Assembly (NCBI GenBank): GCA_914767715.1
Contig: OU612066.1
Location: 21,490,283 to 21,550,282, forward strand
Origin: Membranipora membranacea
Lineage: Eukaryota; Bryozoa; Gymnolaemata; Cheilostomatida; Membraniporidae
Length of the DNA: 60,000 bases
Direction: 5' to 3'
Shown: positions 35,101 through 46,768 of the stretch, piece after piece
Position numbering within the stretch: position 1 is the first letter of the stretch
Layout of the letters: each line of letters begins with the position of its first letter
The notes under the pieces: generated by a model
Told to the model about the DNA's origin: nothing
What the model saw: the letters and a program-made list of their open reading frames with translations, nothing else
The model's database searches: none
Position numbers and translations under genes: made by a program

Positions 35101-36766
35101 AGTTTATTGTGAAATTTCCAAAAGAAAAAACTCTGGGTACCAGTCTTCAAAGAAAACATTAAATGTTTTCGTTGAAGACTGGTACCCAGAGTTTTTTCTT
35201 TTGGAAAATTAGGAAATTAAGAAATTTTCTTAATTTCCTAATTTTCTTAATTATAGTAGCTATAAATTAACATACACATCGAATTGCCTTCTTATTTTAC
35301 AGGTTGATTTGCTGCGAACAAAGAAGTTATTAGAGACTAAACTGGATGATATGGCTGTTGAAGAATTCAAAGGTCTAGTGGTGGAAAATCAACTGAATAT
35401 CCAGACCAATGGTATATATGTTTTTCCTGCTGCTTCAATCGTCATCTCGCCATCTTGCCACCCTCCACGTTATAATGCTATGAAAATTTGCCTGCAAACC
35501 TGCAAAGTGATTAATTGATGCAATAAGTTTGAAGTGGAAATGTTGGGCTCTGCATGAGGTGCCACTAACTGAGGAACAAACCTGATAATGCGAAGGATGA
35601 CATTAATCCTAGTGAACGATTTGTTTTAAGTGTCTTGTTCATTTTTAAACCGCGTAAAAACAAAAAAATAATTTGTTATATTTCAGATTCTGACACCACA
35701 GAGATAAACGCTGCTCTGGTACCAACAGACGACTTTGTGATCGGTGATGACCTCATGAGAAGTAGAAAACCTCCGACCTCGATACGGCTGGTGAAGCAGC
35801 TTGCAGCAAATGACTATTGCCTCACATCATGTAGTTATAAAGGTGTGACTTATGTAGGTCTCGGAAGCGGCTCAATCAACAGAATAGATGAAGCTGGTAA
35901 CAAGACATCAGACTTCATCAAACTACCCGGTATCATCATCACCATAAGAGCTCATCAGGATCGACTCTACATCCTCGTGTACGAAGAACCTTACAAGATC
36001 TTTGTGTATGATTTGAATGATAAACAGATCACCTCCTGGGATCACACTGACCGCCATGGCAACTTCATCGGCAACAAACTTTGTATTGTAAGAAACCAGA
36101 TTTTTGCTGCTGATGCCACCAATAAGAGAATCACTAACTATAATCTCAACGGGAAAGTGATGAGACAGATTCCATGTCCTACAATCCCGACCAACACCAG
36201 CATATCCATGTGTTCAGCAGGAGAAGACTCTGTCATCATCACCACAGGCTCATCTCCTCAGGTCTTCAAGTACAGCATGAACACACAAACTGTACTCTGG
36301 ACTATAAGCCTCACAGCAGAACCACTCTCTGTAGCCTGCAGTAATGATGTAGTACTGGTCAGTGGAAATGGACACGGGGGCAGTAAGAGAGGTGTATGGA
36401 TAGAAGTTCTAAATACAGCGACTGGTAAGAACTTTACTCGTTAAATTGTATTATATATATGTAGGTCTTCCATATAACAATAGAGTACTACAAAGTCCTG
36501 GTTTAATTAGTTAGGGATTAGGGGATCAGTACCCTCATCGAAGCAACCAAACCACCAGTTAAATGTACGGATTTTGTTACCTTGTTCTGTTCTGCATATT
36601 ACTTTCTTATCCTCTATTGCAAATTTCAGGTGAACTCATAACAGAATTTAACGATCAAGAAGGAGTACAGACTCAAGTGTTTGATTTATGGACAGAGAAT
36701 AACAGACTGCTGGTGTCCAGTTATCATCAGCATTCTGTGATGTGTTATGAACTTCTCTATGATTAA
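29190..36766 (+). CDS. TRIM-NHL-like RING/B-box/coiled-coil/beta-propeller protein, copy 2
   Basis: Nine exons: leader to 29301, then 32294-32499 (ATG 32327), 33025-33184, 33402-33588, 34027-34223, 34483-34653, 35303-35411, 35687-36424, 36630-36766. All phases agree; product 623 aa. A C3HC4 RING lies at residues ~15-57 (C15, C18, C33, H35, C38, C41, C54, C57), two B-boxes at ~81-110 and ~141-168, a Glu/Lys-rich coiled coil at ~173-330 and a beta-propeller of repeated ~40-residue units at ~340-623. This is the layout of TRIM-NHL-type E3 ubiquitin ligases, where the RING recruits the E2 and the propeller binds RNA or protein partners. Substrate and pathway cannot be told. Intron 1 is lengthened by a 2.48-kb transposon. 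The exon 3 donor is gttaat, where the other two copies have gtaaat. Confidence 0.85.
29619..32101. mobile_element. 2.48-kb DNA element with long terminal inverted repeats
   Basis: The ends gttgaacccacaaacgtc and its complement start inverted repeats of about 208 (left) and 249 (right, 31853-32101) bases. Each contains several aacgtcgcaa/ttgcgacgtt subrepeats. The interior has no recognisable transposase and includes a 127-base tandem repeat, so it is probably non-autonomous. Subtracting it makes intron 1 of the host gene 509 bases, equal to copy 1 and close to copy 3 (473). It therefore inserted after the duplication. No clear target duplication is seen. Confidence 0.85.
31361..31614 (+). repeat. 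127-base direct tandem duplication
   Basis: Two nearly identical units starting aaaccataaagttgcatctt (31361 and 31488), inside the 2.48-kb element. Confidence 0.9.
32690..32930 (+). repeat. G-rich degenerate minisatellite in intron 2
   Basis: Repeated ggtgggatagt/gggtgggtggg-type units. Weaker G-rich stretches lie in the same intron of copies 1 (21355-21430) and 3 (52490-52580). The Pro/His/Ser-rich open frames on the minus strand are products of this repeat. Confidence 0.7.
35114..35207. mobile_element. Foldback element in intron 6
   Basis: About 46-base arms (tttccaaaagaaaaaactct... / ...ttttggaaa) with almost no loop. A second, AT-only palindrome follows directly (to about 35250). Neither is present in copies 1 or 3. 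Confidence 0.7.
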
Positions 36767-36858
36767 TGTTTAGCTTTCAATAACTTTATATAGGCGGCGA
36801 ACTTCTATATAAATTATGATTCACCCAAAACTGTTGCCCACTTAATGATTACGTTTCT

Positions 36859-36864
36859 AATAAA
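36859..36864 (+). promoter_or_regulatory. Polyadenylation signal AATAAA
   Basis: 93 bases after the stop codon of TRIM-like copy 2; conserved at the same place in copy 3. Confidence 0.6.
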
Positions 36865-38751
36865 CAAAATTTAGTTTTGGATATTTTGAGGTCAACCTTA
36901 TCACCATAAAGCTCACCACCATCAAGGCCGATAAACTTTATACTTTATAGAGTTCGAACCAAGTTAAATCATTAACCGTTACAACAAACTATTGGCAGTT
37001 GATTGCATTGTTTACAAAAGTGTTACGCTAACATTTCCCGCCTATTTATTACATTCCATTTACAGTAATTTCCAAAGCTTTCCGCCTAAAATTTGGTTAT
37101 AAAAGTATGTATTTACTCCTGTAATCAACAAGACGCAAATACTGACCTTAGCGGTTAGTCTCAGCAGGGAGAGGGGAATTCAATTTTTACTGGACTGAGC
37201 CCCTATTGATAGCTTCTAACCTATTTAATTTCCACCATAAGTAAGCTGTTTACTCCATGATTTATTTCCATTTCACACAAAAAATACAGATTTAAACTTA
37301 TTTAATTTCAACTGCATAAGCAAGTATTTCCAGCGCCACAGTTCTGTCCACCAAAGTCCACATGTTCTGATAGGATGGTACTGCAATTGTAATTAGCAGT
37401 AGGCAAAAGACTGAGATACATCGAAGTCATCAGGCCATTTTGAATCCAGCTTGAATATACATGTTAAGGCTTTACGGCGAGTCAACCTAAACGCAAGCGC
37501 TACAGTCAGGATGGAGAACATCATTACAGTTGAAATAAGCAGTACTGTATTTTTAGTAAAACACGCATTATAATAACAACATGGCAACTTAGGGAACAGG
37601 ACGTTTTCCTGAGCACCTTGCTGATAGATACAATAAAATATTTTATGCATTGATGCCCGAACGGTGTCGACAAAGAAGGCAGTGGTCTGAAGACAGATTG
37701 ACCAGCTTTCTTACTATTGTTTCTCCAAAATGGACAAATCTATGTATACAACCTTTGCTCTATAATGTAAGTATCAATTTGATGGCTCATGATTCTGATA
37801 TTTCCGAAATACAACATGTTAATACAAGAAATATGTGAGATCATGGATAAACTCGCTCCGCAGACAGTTTCAATGCTTTGAACAGGGTTAATAACTCATG
37901 CTCAGGATCCTTAAGCTGCCTTTACATTAGGCCGTCTTTTGGCCCTGTCTTGAGTTTGACCGACAAATTACTAAGACGGAGGCTGAGACTGCGTAGTGTG
38001 AATAACAAAAACGGTTGACTGACCTTGTCTGACCGGCTTTTAAGACGGTGTCTGGCAATTCGAGCAGTGCTCGTTATTTGTCTCAAGACTGCCCGTCTTA
38101 ACACAAATTCCTAATTTAGCGATCACAATACTGCCCTTTGTTCTATCACTCACAGAGAATTGATGAAGGACATCAGTTCACTTTTCATAAGTGTGACCTA
38201 ATAGTTGATTTGAACTGTATTCTTTGCAAGTATGAATATGTGTCGGGTAAAAGGACCCTTACATGCAACTACTACCCCTCTGGTTCTAGCTGGGCTATGT
38301 ATATATTTGGGATAATTCCTTTGGTTGCATTTTGTTTTCGAATTAAAACTATCGTGGTAAATTTGTGATGCCTGATACAGATTTTTTTTCGCCCACGTCA
38401 GCGGATCTTGTTGCCATGCTTCGTCAACAGATACCTCATTCTTAGTCTGAGCTCAAAAACAGTGATTGTCCTCATCTGGAAGTATCGTCATGGGAAGGAC
38501 TATTCAGTGGTTTATTTTCCCTTGATGTTATGCCAGTAGGCCTAACCCAGAGCCGGCATCAGTGACAATAGCACTTTGTGGTGGCTGATAAACCTGATCG
38601 ATCTGTGTTGGGTCTTCTCATGTGACTCAGTGTCTTGATTGAAGATGGCTCAATTACTAGGACAGAAAACTCCACTGAGAAGTGGTTTAAACGTGAATAT
38701 CTATTGCTCACTCAGACGGTCTCCGGAGAGTGGTTAATTAAAACTTCCATT
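36865..38751. other. Spacer where unit 3 should hold the C18orf63-like gene
   Basis: No C18orf63-like exon is found. A minus-strand frame at 37393-37650 contains one hydrophobic segment (VLLISTVMMFSILTVALAF) followed by basic residues and could be an exon of a membrane protein, but it has no support beyond that. Around 37932-38103 cgtctt/aagacgg motifs recur in both orientations, perhaps an old DNA element. Confidence 0.3.
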
Positions 38752-39020
38752 GGAAAGATTTGCTTGTTGCGCACAATTGAGAGTTGTCTCTGCATTGATG
38801 TTTTTGAGACAACTCTAAACAGGAAATGTATGATCAGCCATTTTGGAACTTATGCAGACAACATGCCATTTGATTCCTCTGCCTAAGCTGCTTTCTTTTA
38901 GAATTGTTTAGTTCTTTAAACAAATGTCAGTATGTATTAATTAATAAGTGAGAACATGAAAACTGCTGCAACTAATTAACTAACCTTCACTGCTGAGGCT
39001 TCGGGTACTCCACTCTTCTT
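38752..39020 (+). repeat. Interspersed repeat X, copy 2, left part (split by the LINE)
   Basis: Homologous to 1935-2200. It breaks off at 'ccactcttctt' exactly where the LINE begins, and the homology resumes at 43312. Confidence 0.7.
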
Positions 39021-39171
39021 TGATCAAGATCAAGGTCAAGGTCAAGATGGCAGACAAAGAAAATTAATTCCTGTGAAAAATTCTATCTAATTTGAAAAAA
39101 TTAGTAGGGTTCAGACCAGGTTTGCCTCAAACAGTGTGTTAGGATATTGGTAATAACCCTAAGATTCCAAA

Positions 39172-40208
39172 ATGGTTGTTCCCCAAGCCTCCGAAACTAA
39201 CCAGACCCAAAACAGCAGGGACTCACAGGAGGTCAACAAAGGCAGCCAACAGCAGCAACAACAGCAAAGAAATGATGATGATGAAACTCCCTGCGGCAAA
39301 TGCAAGGAGGTAGAATGCACTGGCACCATTGGCAATGGGAGGAAGAAAGTCTACAAAACACTCTGGATCAGTTGTGATACCTGTGCAGTGTGGTACCACG
39401 CTATATGTCAGGATCTACAAAATGCTGATGCCAATAGCATAAAGAAACTGGCAAATCACGGTGTCCGATGGTATTGTGAAACCTGTATGCTAAAAAATGT
39501 GAGGGAGATACAGTAGGTAATACTTCTCTCCATCATAAAACCACCATAAACAAATTGGATGGTATTGAAAAGGCCATCAAGGAGATGCAAAAATCCTACT
39601 CTGCAGCACTCCAAACAAACACCGAACAAATAGCACAGCTGAAAGAGAACTACGCACAGGTTGTGCAAAAATCAGCAAAACAGATAGAAATGGCAACCGT
39701 ATCAAATGAAAACACAGAAAAGATGTTACGACGACAACAACAGATGAATGAAGCGGAGTCGAGGAAGCTTAATGCCATAATATATGGTATCAATGAAGAA
39801 GAATCACCGGTGCTTGACCAAGTTAAACAGTTCATGACGCGGGAGTGCTTTAAAAAGTCTAACCCCCCAGTCATGGCCATGAGACTCGGGCGTAAATGCA
39901 GTGATGAGGACGAAAACAGAAAACCCAGGCCCATAAAACTAGTATTCGAAAATGAGTCCTCAAAGTGGGACTTTGTGAAGCGTGTCAACTCTGGAACAAT
40001 TAAACAAGAGAACATATTCTGTAAAATAGATACTAGCCAAGAAGTCAGAAATCAAGAATGGGTGCTGAGAGAGAAAATCCGTGAGCTTAAAGGCTCTGAT
40101 GTCACAGCCGAATATCGTATTCGGAACCTACAAATAGAACAAAAACAACTTTCGGGAAATTGGGAGCTCCTGAAACCAGAAGTAAAGGAAAAAGAAACGA
40201 CCATCTAA
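39172..40208 (+). CDS. LINE ORF1 with PHD finger, one frame break
   Basis: The ATG at 39172 opens a Gln/Asn-rich start. A PHD-type zinc finger follows (C-x2-C at CGKC, then CDTC, WYHAIC and WYCETC). The first frame stops at 39514. A second frame, open across the break from about 39500, continues with a coiled coil (~39555-39770) and then an RRM-like/C-terminal region (LNAIIYGI, MAMRLGRK, IKLVFEN) to a TAA at 40206-40208. The switch is -1 at the run aaaaaa (39492-39497). Either one A was lost, or the in-phase A AAA AAT heptamer is a -1 slippery site. ORF1 products of this group bind element RNA and act as chaperones in the RNP. Confidence 0.75.
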
Positions 40209-40210
40209 GT

Positions 40211-42928
40211 ATGCTCTTGGCCAACACAAGATCAGCAAAAGGAAAAACAGCAGTATTACAATCCCTTATAACTGATTTTAACATTGTCTGCCTTACTGAG
40301 ACTCATCTCGACTGTACTATACCCAGTAAATCTGTGATCCCTGAGGCACACAAGGCGGTGTTCAGGAGGGACAGAAACATCAGAGGTGGAGGAGTCCTCA
40401 TTGCCATAGATAATGATCTCAACCCATCCGAAGTAAAGATAAACAATACAGATGAGGAAATTATTGCTGTTAAGCTCGACCACAAAGTAATCATCTGTTG
40501 CTATTACAGACCCTGTGTTGCTCTACAAAACATGAGCAAATTGAGAGCTTCCTTCGAAGAGGTAACCAATCACTACACAGATCATAGGATTATCCTAATG
40601 GGAGACATGAACCTTCCCGAAATAGACTGGGCATCATGCTCCCTAAAACCCAATGCTAGGTACAAACAAACCCATGCAGACTTCCTGACCATGCTACAGG
40701 AAAACAACCTACAACAGCTTGTTAGACAGCCTACTCACATACATGGCAATATTCTGGACCTGATATGTACCAACACAGAGGGTCTTGTTAAAGATGTTGA
40801 CATAGTGTCTCCAGGTCTGAGCGATCATTTTCTGATCACTGCCTCACTTGACCAAAACAAGCCACAGGTGGCAGAATCAAAGCCAAGAGTAGTCAAACTA
40901 TACAGACAAGTAGATTCAGAAGGGTATCGAGACTCCTTGCAAATGGTAGTAGATGAGCTAGCCGAGATGAGAGACCCTGACGAGATGTGGAACCACTTCA
41001 CTGTGAAACTCTCCGACGCCCAGAACTCGCATATACCCACAAAGTCCCTCCCTCCTAAGAATAAGAAATGGCCCGAATGGATGGATAAAGTGACACACAA
41101 ACTAATAGAAAAGCAGAGGAAAACTTGGGGAAAGTACAGAGAAACTGGTGATAAGTTCTACCTTCAGAAATATAGTGCAGAAAGGCGTACCAGCAAACAA
41201 GAGTGTCAGCGAAGAAAGAAAGACTACCTCGTCGACAAGATTTGCAAACCACTAGAAAGAGGAAATTCAAAACCCTTCTATAAACATCTAAAACATGCCA
41301 AATCAAACGACGGACCAAGCATCAGACTGGCTGATAGAAGGGGCATCATCACTGAAGACGAAACACAATGTGCTGAGATTCTGAATGAACACTTTCAAGC
41401 CCAGTTCTGCCCCGACCAACAGTTAGTGCAACCAGAGAGAATGACCACATCAGAGGAGGATCCAATTGAGATCACCACTGAAGGTCTTGTGAAGCTGATT
41501 CAGAATCTGCCAAACGGGAAATCACCTGGCCCAGACGCCATACGTAAACCAGATCTCCTTGTTGATACAGATATGTCAGCCGAATGCCTAAAACACATAT
41601 TCCAAGCATCAATTACAGCTGGACAACTACCCAAGCAGTGGAAGCTGGCATATGTCACACCAATCCATAAAGGGGGTGACAAGGAATCGACCAACAACTA
41701 CCGTCCAATATCGCTCACCAGCATCCCCTGCAAAATGATGGAACACATCATTCTCCACTATCTGAACCAAAAGCTGAATGACTTCCTACACTGCAGACAG
41801 CATGGATTCCGGAGAGGTATGTCCTGCGAAACACAACTCTGTGCTACCTTCCATGACCTCGCCAAAACAGCTGAGTCCTCAAAAACCACACATGCTGTAG
41901 TGCTTGACTTTAAGAAAGCTTTTGATAAGGTCCCCCATGCCCTACTAATGAAGAAACTGAAAGAAGTTCCTGGTATCCACCCTCAGCTGGTTAACTGGAT
42001 ACAGGATTTCCTCACCAACAGGAGACAGAGAGTGGTCATCAAAGGTCAGACCTCATCAGAATTATTGGTGACTTCAGGAGTGCCCCAGGGGTCAGTCCTC
42101 GGTCCCATACTGTTTCTGATCTACATCAATGATCTACCGACAGTGGTAAGCTGTAACATTAGCCTATATGCCGATGATACACTGCTCTATCAACAAGTCA
42201 CAACTGACGAAGATGCAGCTATATTCCAAAACAACATTGATGCTGTCCACAGATGGTCGGTTCAATGGAAAATGCAGTTCAATGAAAGTAAATGCCACAT
42301 GATAGCCTTCGGAGACCAAGAGTTCAAGCCACAATACAAACTGGGCGACACATGCATGGCATGGAACAGTTCCACAAAGTATTTGGGGGTGATGATGCAG
42401 TCTGACCTAAAGTTTAATCAGCACATAAAACTAAAGAGAGACAGCGCCTCAAGAGCTCTTGGATCCATCAAACACATACTATACAATGCACCCAAGAAGA
42501 GCCGCCTACTGGCATATACCAGCCTATGTCGCCCAATACTCGAATATGCTGATACAGTCTGGGACCCAATGCTCAACAAGGACATTGAATCAATAGAAAT
42601 GATTCAACATCGAGCTGTCAGATTTATCAGCTGCCTAAAAGGAAGAGAAAGCGTTACTGAGGCCAGCTCTGAGCTTGGCCTCCAAACACTACAGAACAGG
42701 AGAAGAAATCACAGGCTAACCCTTCTGATGAAGATCCTTCAAGAAGAGGAGCAACACAGCTCACTAGCTCTCGCATATGATGAAGTATCAAACGACAAAC
42801 AGAACATGACAATGAAAACAAGATCTGCCACCAGAGGCAAACTCAACTCTGTATATGCATCTACAAAAGTCTACTATGGAAGTTTCCTTCCGAGGACAAT
42901 CAGGGACACCAAGGGTACCACAAGTTAA
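40211..42928 (+). CDS. LINE ORF2: endonuclease-reverse transcriptase
   Basis: 905 aa from the ATG two bases after the ORF1 stop. The apurinic-type endonuclease domain (residues ~1-220) shows NTRS, LTETHLD (catalytic Glu30), GGGVLIAI, MGDMNLPEIDW and SDHFLI. The reverse transcriptase (~430-720) shows NGKSPGPD, NNYRPISLTS, QHGFRRGMSCETQL, the catalytic FKKAFDKVPH, GVPQGSVLGPILF, YADD at ~653-656 and KYLGV. The C-terminus continues with the RPILEYADTVWDP motif. The enzyme nicks target DNA and copies element RNA there. No stop or frameshift interrupts it, so it may be competent. Clade (CR1, L2 or a relative) is judged by eye only. Confidence 0.92.
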   Translation: MLLANTRSAKGKTAVLQSLITDFNIVCLTETHLDCTIPSKSVIPEAHKAVFRRDRNIRGGGVLIAIDNDLNPSEVKINNTDEEIIAVKLDHKVIICCYYRPCVALQNMSKLRASFEEVTNHYTDHRIILMGDMNLPEIDWASCSLKPNARYKQTHADFLTMLQENNLQQLVRQPTHIHGNILDLICTNTEGLVKDVDIVSPGLSDHFLITASLDQNKPQVAESKPRVVKLYRQVDSEGYRDSLQMVVDELAEMRDPDEMWNHFTVKLSDAQNSHIPTKSLPPKNKKWPEWMDKVTHKLIEKQRKTWGKYRETGDKFYLQKYSAERRTSKQECQRRKKDYLVDKICKPLERGNSKPFYKHLKHAKSNDGPSIRLADRRGIITEDETQCAEILNEHFQAQFCPDQQLVQPERMTTSEEDPIEITTEGLVKLIQNLPNGKSPGPDAIRKPDLLVDTDMSAECLKHIFQASITAGQLPKQWKLAYVTPIHKGGDKESTNNYRPISLTSIPCKMMEHIILHYLNQKLNDFLHCRQHGFRRGMSCETQLCATFHDLAKTAESSKTTHAVVLDFKKAFDKVPHALLMKKLKEVPGIHPQLVNWIQDFLTNRRQRVVIKGQTSSELLVTSGVPQGSVLGPILFLIYINDLPTVVSCNISLYADDTLLYQQVTTDEDAAIFQNNIDAVHRWSVQWKMQFNESKCHMIAFGDQEFKPQYKLGDTCMAWNSSTKYLGVMMQSDLKFNQHIKLKRDSASRALGSIKHILYNAPKKSRLLAYTSLCRPILEYADTVWDPMLNKDIESIEMIQHRAVRFISCLKGRESVTEASSELGLQTLQNRRRNHRLTLLMKILQEEEQHSSLALAYDEVSNDKQNMTMKTRSATRGKLNSVYASTKVYYGSFLPRTIRDTKGTTS

Positions 42929-43311
42929 ATCCAAAGACAGCGTCTAGCTGGAAATAAAGTGATGACTGACAACACTAAACAGCATACAGCTGTAACCCCC
43001 GTTAACCATTAAACACACTGTTAGTCATGAGGCACTCCTTTAACTTTTAGTTCCTGAGTGTACGAAGTCTTCAAAGGTATTCAAAGGTATTGACAAGGAC
43101 AATCAGAGGACAATACTACTCACTGATCTGATGCCCTACTGGATGGGTACTTGTACCCACTCTGAGCCCAAATGCCCTATCCATGGGATGGTATTCTGGA
43201 ACAATGTTCAAACCTTACGTAGTTATGTCCAAAAACTGAGGCACGCCCCTTACGCCCCCTAGGCGGTCTAGCGTGATGTTGTCGTTGATGTAAGTTGGTG
43301 ATGATGTAAGT

Positions 43312-43570
43312 TGAGTCTTGGAGAGTGGATGCGTGTAAAATTTATCCTGCTATTTTTAATTTTAATTATGGGACTCGTTGGACAGTCGCATTTCCTGACT
43401 TTGGGCTTGGTGCGTCCAAAGTCAGGAAATGCAGCAGTCCTATGATGGGACTAGAGAATTCTCCCTGCTGGAGAAGATTCACAGATAGAAAAGATAGGCA
43501 TCCGCAGTTACAAGAATGTATACTTTGCCAAAACCGATATACTAGGCACTACACAAACGCACCAACTTCC
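43312..43570 (+). repeat. Interspersed repeat X, copy 2, right part with hairpin
   Basis: Resumes with 'gtcttggagagtgg' and an AT-rich stretch like 56600-56670. It contains a perfect 17-bp-arm hairpin at 43388-43432 (gcatttcctgactttgg / ccaaagtcaggaaatgc). Confidence 0.55.
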
Positions 43571-45499
43571 GTTTTTAAATAAATAATAGCATTCATCACT
43601 GAGCATGGTAAGGCCATAACTGTCTGTGTTGGTACAAAATCAGAGCATGATGGACAAAGTTTACACACTATTTCATCATTTATATGTACTCAAGTGATGA
43701 CCTCTCTAATTTCGTAGTAAGATTGAACATCAACTTGCATAGTATAGGCCCACTTCAGATTAATTTTGCACAGTTACTACTACAGATGGTGGTGTCAACT
43801 GTGTGTGATTGAAGTACCAATTAATAGTGATATCAGGGAGTGATCACCAAAATTTTACTTGGATATCTTAGCTAGATTCAGTGCAGACCAATTTGATGAA
43901 CAACTATTTTCACTTGCATTGCAAGCATCTGTTGTTAGGATTTGGATATGTTTGCTTAGGTTGGTTGACACTTCTTCTCTAGCAGATCATACTCCATAAC
44001 ATAGTTGAGCTTTTGAATGTAATGAACATGTTTTTAAGTTGGTAAAGCATGGGTGTCAACAATTTTTGCTCATGACGCTCTAATCAGGCTATAAAGGGAG
44101 TTTTTTTTCTTGTGAGATACAAGTTGAGTCAGTTGTAGGCCAAGACGCAAGGGTCACTGTTGTATTTCTATTGGTATGGTTGCGTCTCATGATCAATGTG
44201 AGAGAAATGTATAAATATCTAGTTTCGCAACATGTATTATATTATATATATAATTGGAGGACATGTAAATCCCGGCATGTTTAAAAAAGCTAATGTCAAC
44301 TTAGGGATTGAGTCCGAAACAGTGTTGAAAATCTAGAACTTCAGAGAGTGCCTACAGCCTACATAGTCTTAGTATTAAAAAGAGCTGTCAAAAAATGTAA
44401 TGCAATGCTCAAGAGATTTAGTAAGCTGAGAGTATCTGTTAGTTGGCTGTTATCATTACCAACGAGTAGTGAGGAATATTGTATAGTGAGGTTCAAGGTA
44501 GCGGTTAGTCATTCTTTCTTGACCACGACCAGTGTATAGATCTTTCTGAGAATCAAATATATCAAATCAAACTATAAACATGAGCATGTATATATATTAC
44601 TGTATAGCTTTAAAAAAAACATATGTTGCATCAAATATTGAAATAAGCATGGAGTTTGCTTCAGCGCTAAACAAAATATCGCATTATGATACACAAATTT
44701 TGGCATAATTTTTGAGAGAAAAGGCTACACATGATCGAATATATGCGGCCAGGGAGGATAGGCTATTAAAATTCCAGTAACATGGATACTTCAGGTATCA
44801 ACTAGATTCTAGAATTTACAATATTTGATCTCAGGCAGTAGCAAAAATGAGTGTGTGTAACATTGTGCAGTCATAGCGCAATGTTACACACACTATTTTT
44901 TGCTTCTGCCTGGGATCTAATATTGTAAATTCTAGATGATATTTTTGGCTGCTAAAATGAAATTAGATTTTGGATTTGCTTGGCTCATGTTGCTCCCAGA
45001 GCAAATTTGAAAACATATTTGGAAAATTCACACCTATGTGGTTCCAACCATGTATTTATTTTCATGATTGGAACACTTTGAAGAAATTCTTTGTAGTGCC
45101 AAAATATACATACTCATATTCATATTGATGTAATTCCATGGCCATTGGATTGGTTTTGTCAAGTAAACATGCTTTTAGCCAATTTGTTGACTAAAATCAG
45201 GGCCAACGCAGTGACATTGGCTGACATGCTTGCAACTCTGTCAGCGTCTAGATTAAAATATAAATACTTATGTTATGGGGGGAGGGGGAGGTGTTCGATC
45301 ATGGACATTGGTTGGCAAAGTAAACATGCTTGTTATTATTATTATCATCTTTGTTACTAACCATTGGTAGCAGACTAAAAATTAGCAGCGACCCTTATAG
45401 GGTTTTGTAGAAAAAGAGGAGGCATCCTGGGTATAAAAAGTGAAATATAAAACCTGATCAGTTTAGTTTATTCTTTACAATTAATACAGCCGGCATTGC
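43571..45499. other. Spacer, no gene seen
   Basis: Only a foldback at 44808-44936 stands out. Open frames at 44348 and 45145 lack motifs and splice context. Confidence 0.35.
44808..44936. mobile_element. Foldback element
   Basis: Arms of about 60 bases (tctagaatttacaatatt... / ...atattgtaaattctaga) enclosing a short loop around 'gcagtcatagcg'. Confidence 0.7.
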
Positions 45500-45770
45500 T
45501 ATATTTCATTAGTACTGTGCTCGATCTCAGAGCAGAGCTACACTTGGTGTCTGTCTGGCGTTGTCAGCAATCCATCAACCTGTGAGTGCCCGATTGGAGG
45601 ATGAGACTCATTGCAGGTCAGACTCTCTCCCAGAGTGTTCAATGGAATAATGATTTTCGCACTTTTTAATTAAACTTGTCCTGCTTGTGTGGGTCCCTGT
45701 CCCAGAATGGATACGTGAGTTTGTGTGTGTTTCGGGACAAGATTGCCAAATATCCAGCTTATGTGATGGT
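45500..45770 (+). repeat. Duplicated block shared with 56715-56915
   Basis: Common stretches include gcaggtcagact, cccagagtgttcaatgga and cttgtgtgggtccctg. In unit 4 this block follows repeat X and precedes the C18orf63-like exons, which supports a common unit structure. Confidence 0.55.
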
Positions 45771-46768
45771 GTATGCATATCATACCCTAGATATTGTCCA
45801 TCTTCATAATGCAATGATTGGTACAATACAATATGAAACAAACTAGGCCATACAATGTAGTTCTTATCCACAATAATAAAGTTTAGTACACAAGTACTCT
45901 GAATTAGTCATTTGTTATGATTCAGAATCCCTCTATTTTTCAGGAAAAAACCAAAGCAGAAGGATATATATCAAATCAGATATAACTTGGGAGGCCTCTG
46001 TCTGACCTGTAGGGATTTCAAAACATAAGCACAGATAAGGAGATTCATCACGATGACTTAACTCATAATTATAGGAACTATCAGGGTAGAAGAAAGGTGT
46101 TTCGGCTTGTCGCGGAATCATTTCTAATCTCGGATTATATGACAGCTCCAGTATGGATTATTCATCACGATACTACAGTTATACTGCTAACTATTATAGG
46201 AGTTTATGAATATCAGACGTACTCAGTTAGTACATGATAAATCATGAGCTCTATATGACTCTCGTCTCCCAAAGATATGAAACAAAAATCAGGATATTAA
46301 TGATGTATGAGATCAGTCCGGAATTATTTCTACTCTTGGATTATGTGACTGCTCCTGGATGAATTATTCTTCAAGATTTTTCAGCTGTATCGGAATGAAA
46401 AAAGATAACACTCTACTCAGACTTCTATGGCAGTACATCTACACAAATATGGTGAGTTTTGGATTTTGCCTCTCCTACTTTCAAATCAAGATAGTTTAAT
46501 AAACTTTCCATATTGTTTTGTATTGGAACAGTAAAACACATGCAGCAAAATGACTGAAGCGGTAAAATGCAAAAAAAGGGTATGCATCTAACCAATAATG
46601 CATCGAAATATTGGAAACAAAATTTTAATCAACACAGCCATGAAGATATGTATAATGGAATGACGCATTGAATATTCCATAAGAAAACTACACAAAAACT
46701 GGACCATGAACATAAAATAGCCTGTGAGCCAGTATGAGTGTAAACATAAATATATATATAGGGAGACA

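Larger units (their letters stand above)
39021..43311 (+). mobile_element. Near-full-length CR1/L2-like LINE
   Basis: About 4.29 kb inserted in repeat X. It has a ~150-base 5' leader, ORF1 (PHD finger, coiled coil, RRM-like part), ORF2 (endonuclease and reverse transcriptase) and a 3' tail with repeated gatgtaagttg units (near 43285-43312). The higher GC than its surroundings, intact ORF2 and single ORF1 lesion indicate a young insertion. Boundaries come from the uninterrupted repeat X copies at 2.2 and 56.6 kb. Confidence 0.85.

Noticed and set aside
37393-37650. Membrane-protein-like minus-strand frame
   Set aside because: One hydrophobic stretch only, with no partner exons or family similarity. 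Left as a remark in the spacer entry.
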